A stretch of DNA of 34,355 nt from an uncultured Flavobacteriaceae bacterium (GTDB taxonomy: Bacteria > Bacteroidota > Bacteroidia > Flavobacteriales > Flavobacteriaceae), in the NCBI GenBank assembly GCA_905479745.1, contig CAJQNO010000051.1:1-34355 (forward strand). The letters are read 5' to 3'. Made by a program: the position numbers and the translations under genes. Positions 30,550 through 34,355 of this stretch are shown piece by piece (position 1 is the stretch's first letter; each line of letters opens with the position of its first letter). Below the pieces are notes generated by a model, which made no database searches, had not been told where the DNA came from, and saw only the letters and a list, made by a program, of their open reading frames with translations.

Positions 30550-31503
30550 ATGAGTATACTCTATATTTTAATCGGACTTGTCCTGCTTGTATTAGGTGGA
30601 GAATATCTGGTTCGATCTTCGGTGGCCCTTTCCTTTAAGTTAAATCTTTCCCGAATGGTAATAGGGTTAACTGTGGTTTCGTTTGCAACTTCTGCTCCCG
30701 AACTACTGGTAAGTGTAAATGCCGCTCTCGATGGTTATAGTGATATTTCCCTGGGGAATGTAATAGGTTCCAACATTGCCAATATAGGTTTGGTAATGGG
30801 AATAACAGCTGTTATCGCCCCGCTGGTGATAGACCGAGATTTCTACAAGTTTAACTGGCCGGTAATGATGTTCTTATCGGTTGCCCTGTATGTGCTATTA
30901 TCAACCGGGAATGAACTTGACAGGCTGGAAGGGGGTGTGTTTATTCTCTTACTGCTTATCTATCTCTTTTTATTAATTAGAAGGGCAAGGGGAGGAGGCC
31001 GGGCGAAAACTTCACCTGAAGAAGTAGACGATACCCTGGCTGTGGTGTCTAACGTGAAGATCGTGTTGTGGTTGGTTATTGGCGGGCTTGCATTATGGGG
31101 AGGAAGTGAGCTCCTGGTTAATGGTGCGGTTGATCTGGCTACCACGCTGGGTGTAAGTGAACGGGTAATAGCCGTTACCATGATCGCTGTGGGTACCAGT
31201 GTACCCGAACTAGCCGCTTCGGTGATCGCAGCCCTTAAAAAGGAGAAAGCCATTTCATTGGGGAATCTCATAGGTTCCAATATTTTCAACATTGCTTCAG
31301 TACTTGGGATCACGGCGGTTATTCAGCCTATTGCCGTAAAAAGTGCAGAGGTGCTAAGCAATGATATTTTCTGGATGATAGGATTTGCTGCTGTTCTTAT
31401 TCCGCTGGCATTCATTCCGAGAAAATATGAGATAGGACGCTATAAAGGGGTGATCATCGTTACTGCGTACGCCCTTTTTGTAAGCATGGCATTTCTAAAT
31501 TAA
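30550..31503 (+). CDS. CaCA-family calcium/sodium antiporter (YrbG-like)
   Basis: 317 residues from ATG 30550; an upstream in-frame TTG at 30493 adds 19 polar residues that do not fit the family. About ten transmembrane helices in two inverted halves, each with its alpha-repeat: GLTVVSFATSAPELLVSV with LGNVIGSNIANIG in the first, AVGTSVPELAASVIAALKK with LGNLIGSNIFNIASVLG in the second. The acidic residues in SAPEL and SVPEL bind the cation. Exchanges Ca2+ for Na+ or H+ across the inner membrane. Monocistronic, divergent from the BlaI-type gene. Confidence 0.92.
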   Translation: MSILYILIGLVLLVLGGEYLVRSSVALSFKLNLSRMVIGLTVVSFATSAPELLVSVNAALDGYSDISLGNVIGSNIANIGLVMGITAVIAPLVIDRDFYKFNWPVMMFLSVALYVLLSTGNELDRLEGGVFILLLLIYLFLLIRRARGGGRAKTSPEEVDDTLAVVSNVKIVLWLVIGGLALWGGSELLVNGAVDLATTLGVSERVIAVTMIAVGTSVPELAASVIAALKKEKAISLGNLIGSNIFNIASVLGITAVIQPIAVKSAEVLSNDIFWMIGFAAVLIPLAFIPRKYEIGRYKGVIIVTAYALFVSMAFLN

Positions 31504-31633
31504 TTTTTCTTCTTACCAGACGCTGAGTGATTTTTTTTTAATTTGAATTCAATTTTAGGGGGTTATGAACACCTTAGCGTTATTTTTTAATAACTTTTAT
31601 CAAAAAAAGAGGGGGGTCTCTGTTTAAAAAAGT

Positions 31634-31641
31634 TATTTTTG
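31634..31641 (+). promoter_or_regulatory. -7 promoter box for glnN
   Basis: TATTTTTG, an exact TAnnTTTG match, 32 bp before ATG 31674. No matching -33 TTTG was seen. Confidence 0.5.
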
Positions 31642-31673
31642 CCTCGTTCAACCCTAAAATTTACAGTACAATT

Positions 31674-33860
31674 ATGTCCACACTACGATTTCGTGCGTTA
31701 AAAGAGACTTTTAATCGCAAACCGATAGCCGTCACCGAACCCGAAAGACGGTCTTCTATTTTTGGTGCCAACGTGTTCAATGAGCATGCAATGCGCCAGT
31801 ACTTAACCAAAGATTCGTATAAAAGTGTAATGGATGCGATCGAAAATGGCAGCAAGATAGAGCGCGCCGTGGCCGATCATATTTCAACAGGAATGAAAGA
31901 GTGGGCCATCTCTAAAGGAGCTACTCACTATACACACTGGTTTCAGCCTTTAACAGGTGCAACCGCAGAAAAGCACGATGCTTTTTTCGAAACTGTCGAG
32001 AATGGACAGGCTATCGAGAAATTTGGTGGCGGACAATTAGTACAACAAGAACCGGATGCATCCAGCTTCCCCAACGGAGGTATTCGAAATACATTCGAAG
32101 CAAGAGGGTATACGGCTTGGGATCCTACTTCACCAGCCTTTATCTATGGAACCACCTTATGTATCCCGACCATCTTCGTAGCCTACACCGGAGAAGCCCT
32201 GGATAATAAAACACCCTTATTGAGATCGTTGCAAACTGTGGATAAGGCAGCAACAGCTGTGGCCAAGTACTTCGATAAAAACGTGACCAAGGTAAATGCA
32301 ACTTTAGGTTGGGAGCAGGAATATTTCCTAATCGATAAGGCCTTGGCGGCATCCCGTCCGGATATTCTTCTGGCGGGGAGAACCTTGCTTGGGCATGCAT
32401 CGGCTAAGGGACAACAATTGGACGACCATTATTTTGGTTCCATTCCAACACGTGTCCTTAATTATATGCGCGATCTTGAAACAGAGTGTATGTTATTAGG
32501 GGTACCTGTGAAAACCAGGCATAATGAAGTTGCCCCAAACCAGTTCGAGCTTGCACCCATCTTTGAAGAGGCTAATCTGGCCGTAGATCACAACTCCCTG
32601 TTGATGGACGTAATGGACAAAGTAGCCGATCGTCATAATTTTATGGTGTTGTTTCATGAGAAACCATTTGCCGGAATCAACGGAAGTGGAAAACATAACA
32701 ACTGGTCTCTTGCTACCAACACAGGTACCAACTTATTGAGCCCGGGAAGCACTCCCATGAAGAATCTTCAATTCTTAACCTTTTTTATAAACACCATAAA
32801 GGCGGTTCACGATTACGAAGAATTAATTCGAGCGGCTATCGCAAGTGCGAGTAACGATCACCGTTTGGGTGCCAATGAAGCACCACCCGCTATCATCTCG
32901 GTATTTATTGGTTCTCAGTTAACCGAAGTCCTGGATGAATTAGAGAAGGTTACGAACGGGAAGTTATCACCACAGGAGAAAACAGAATTAAAACTAAATG
33001 TTGTTGGGAAGATCCCGGAGATCCTTCTGGATAATACAGACCGAAACCGTACTTCTCCATTTGCCTTTACAGGAAACAAGTTCGAACTTCGGGCGGTAGG
33101 TTCTATGGCCAACTGTGCTATGCCTATGACAGTGCTAAACGCTATCGTAGCACAACAGCTCATCGAATTCAAGGAGAGTGTAGATGCCCTTATCAAGGAT
33201 AAGAAGATGAAGAAAGATGACGCGATCTTCAACGTACTGAGAGAATATATAAAGAAGTCGAAAAAGATAAGATTCGAAGGAGATGGTTATGGTGAAGCCT
33301 GGGAAAAGGAAGCGGACAAACGCGGACTTAGCAATAATAAAACCACTCCTCAGGCCTTGAAAGCGAATGTTTCTAAGAAGGCGATAAAACTATATGAGGA
33401 CCTGGACATCATGACCAAGGTAGAGATCGAAGCCCGTCATGAGATTCAGGTGGAAGAATATGCCATGCACATTCAGATTGAAGGAAGAGTGTTGGGTGAT
33501 ATTGCCAGAAATCACGTGATACCCACTGCAATTCGTTATCAAAATCTATTGATAGAGAACGTACAGGGACTCAAGGATATCTACGGAAGCACCTTCAAGA
33601 AGTTTGCAGGTGAACAAATGCGGCTAATTGAAAGCATTAGTGAGCATATTGCACAGATCAACAAAGGAATAACAGATATGATCAATGAGCGCAAAAAGGC
33701 AAACAAAATTGAGAATGCCGAAAAGCGGGCATTTGCATATTGTGATAAGGTGAAACCCTATTTCGATGAGATCCGGTACCACTGTGACAAATTGGAATTA
33801 TTGGTAGATGATGAGATCTGGCCACTAACCAAATACCGTGAGCTACTGTTCACTCGATAA
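31674..33860 (+). CDS. glnN: Glutamine synthetase type III
   Basis: 728 residues, the size of GSIII and far above GSI (about 450). The GSIII N-terminal domain (RSSIFGANVFNEHAMRQYL) is followed by the catalytic core: GWEQEYFLID carries the metal-binding Glu residues, RHNEVAPNQFELAPIFEEAN is diagnostic of this class, NGSGKHNNWSLATN (with GKHNN) is the ATP and ammonia region, and ANEAPPAIISVFIGSQL follows. It makes glutamine from glutamate, ammonia and ATP; GSIII is the usual form in Bacteroidota. It has its own promoter box and terminator. No adjacent nitrogen regulator is visible. Confidence 0.97.
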   Translation: MSTLRFRALKETFNRKPIAVTEPERRSSIFGANVFNEHAMRQYLTKDSYKSVMDAIENGSKIERAVADHISTGMKEWAISKGATHYTHWFQPLTGATAEKHDAFFETVENGQAIEKFGGGQLVQQEPDASSFPNGGIRNTFEARGYTAWDPTSPAFIYGTTLCIPTIFVAYTGEALDNKTPLLRSLQTVDKAATAVAKYFDKNVTKVNATLGWEQEYFLIDKALAASRPDILLAGRTLLGHASAKGQQLDDHYFGSIPTRVLNYMRDLETECMLLGVPVKTRHNEVAPNQFELAPIFEEANLAVDHNSLLMDVMDKVADRHNFMVLFHEKPFAGINGSGKHNNWSLATNTGTNLLSPGSTPMKNLQFLTFFINTIKAVHDYEELIRAAIASASNDHRLGANEAPPAIISVFIGSQLTEVLDELEKVTNGKLSPQEKTELKLNVVGKIPEILLDNTDRNRTSPFAFTGNKFELRAVGSMANCAMPMTVLNAIVAQQLIEFKESVDALIKDKKMKKDDAIFNVLREYIKKSKKIRFEGDGYGEAWEKEADKRGLSNNKTTPQALKANVSKKAIKLYEDLDIMTKVEIEARHEIQVEEYAMHIQIEGRVLGDIARNHVIPTAIRYQNLLIENVQGLKDIYGSTFKKFAGEQMRLIESISEHIAQINKGITDMINERKKANKIENAEKRAFAYCDKVKPYFDEIRYHCDKLELLVDDEIWPLTKYRELLFTR

Positions 33861-33874
33861 TCTCTCCTATATAT

Positions 33875-33907
33875 AAGGGTCGTTTTTGGCAAACGACCCT
33901 TATTTTT
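33875..33907 (+). terminator. Terminator of glnN
   Basis: 11-bp perfect stem AAGGGTCGTTT (33875-33885) with AAACGACCCTT (33891-33901), loop TTGGC, then ATTTTT. Confidence 0.92.
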
Positions 33908-34355
33908 CGAAATCCTTTTCGATAAAATTTCTTTAACAAAAATTTAACATTTCCTGGAATTGAAATTATCTTCCAGTTGGACGTTCATTTCGTGTTTCTT
34001 GTCTGTAAACTTTCTCCTACAAAGTAGGAAAAAGACTACAAGGCGTTGATTTACAGAAATATACGTATATACTCGTATTTCATATTCAATTTATAAGTGT
34101 GATATTTGGTCTAAGTTAAATGATAAAATACTCTCCTCCATTCTTTATCGTTTTGCTTAAAAAACAAACCAATAAGTATTGAGCCCCCGAATCTCACTTA
34201 TGAATTATCTCCTCAAAGTTCTGGTTTTGACAAAGTAGAAAGTTACGTAAAAGTTCTTTCACTTGCTATCCCTAAATGAATTAACGTAAGTAATACGTTG
34301 TATTAACTTCTGCGTTGAAGTTATCAACTAATATTACATTGACATTTTGAATTAC
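33908..34355. other. 448-bp AT-rich region without a recognisable gene
   Basis: No credible ORF on either strand. Small inverted repeats: CTGGAA/TTCCAG (33954-33959, 33971-33976), TCCTAC/GTAGGA (34015-34020, 34024-34029), AACGTA/TACGTT (34283-34288, 34294-34299) and AACTTC/GAAGTT (34305-34310, 34317-34322). It may be the upstream region of a gene beyond the window. Confidence 0.5.

Overview
The window looks like a chromosomal segment of a marine-type flavobacterium (Bacteroidota, Flavobacteriia). Evidence: secreted proteins with C-terminal type IX secretion (T9SS) sorting domains, -7 promoter boxes of the Bacteroidota form TAnnTTTG, a Rho factor with a long Asn/Arg/Asp-rich insertion, glutamine synthetase type III, and families largely confined to this phylum (DUF4293, DUF3667, BT_3928-like DoxX proteins). 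All assignments were read from the sequence by eye; no database search was run.

Layout. 1-16.0 kb is core chromosome: a partial M14 carboxypeptidase lipoprotein divergent from a T9SS-exported protein; a macro-domain deacylase convergent with rho; DUF4293; a phosphoesterase divergent from truA and an ABC exporter; a minus-strand run folP-cdaA-DUF3667; and a tight plus-strand run of six genes (tandem-DUF1599 protein, DoxX/DUF6624 fusion, oligopeptide-type permease, tpiA, prmA, clpS). Then comes a tRNA-Arg(ACG) gene with its own promoter box and terminator.

16.04-25.98 kb is a visibly AT-richer accessory island inserted behind the tRNA. Copies of the tRNA 3' end lie at 16189-16205, 25712-25727 and (short) 25967-25977. 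A 67-bp direct repeat (65/67 identical) and a shorter TTTCCCC-type repeat also flank the island. No integrase is present. The cargo is almost entirely cell-envelope or secreted: a coupled membrane protein/coiled-coil lipoprotein pair, a lipoprotein built of five 42-residue repeats, several orphan small lipoprotein or exported genes, a GIY-YIG-like protein, and a coupled pair of an M43-type secreted metalloprotease and an exported partner. In the small-gene stretch (18.5-21.5 kb) the DNA after unrelated ORFs is itself related: a 91-nt module recurs at about 78% identity, and a short stop-adjacent motif recurs four times. This suggests a gene-cassette-like array and is the most promising unexplained structure in the window.

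25.98-27.3 kb holds decayed T9SS genes: one reading frame interrupted by two TGA codons where Trp would fit, and one 5'-truncated fragment. 27.3-34.4 kb returns to core genes: apt, a 50-residue conserved protein, a BlaI/M56 (BlaR1-like) regulatory pair preceded by three phased operator-like dyads, a CaCA antiporter and glnN, ending in 448 bp of AT-rich DNA without a recognisable gene.
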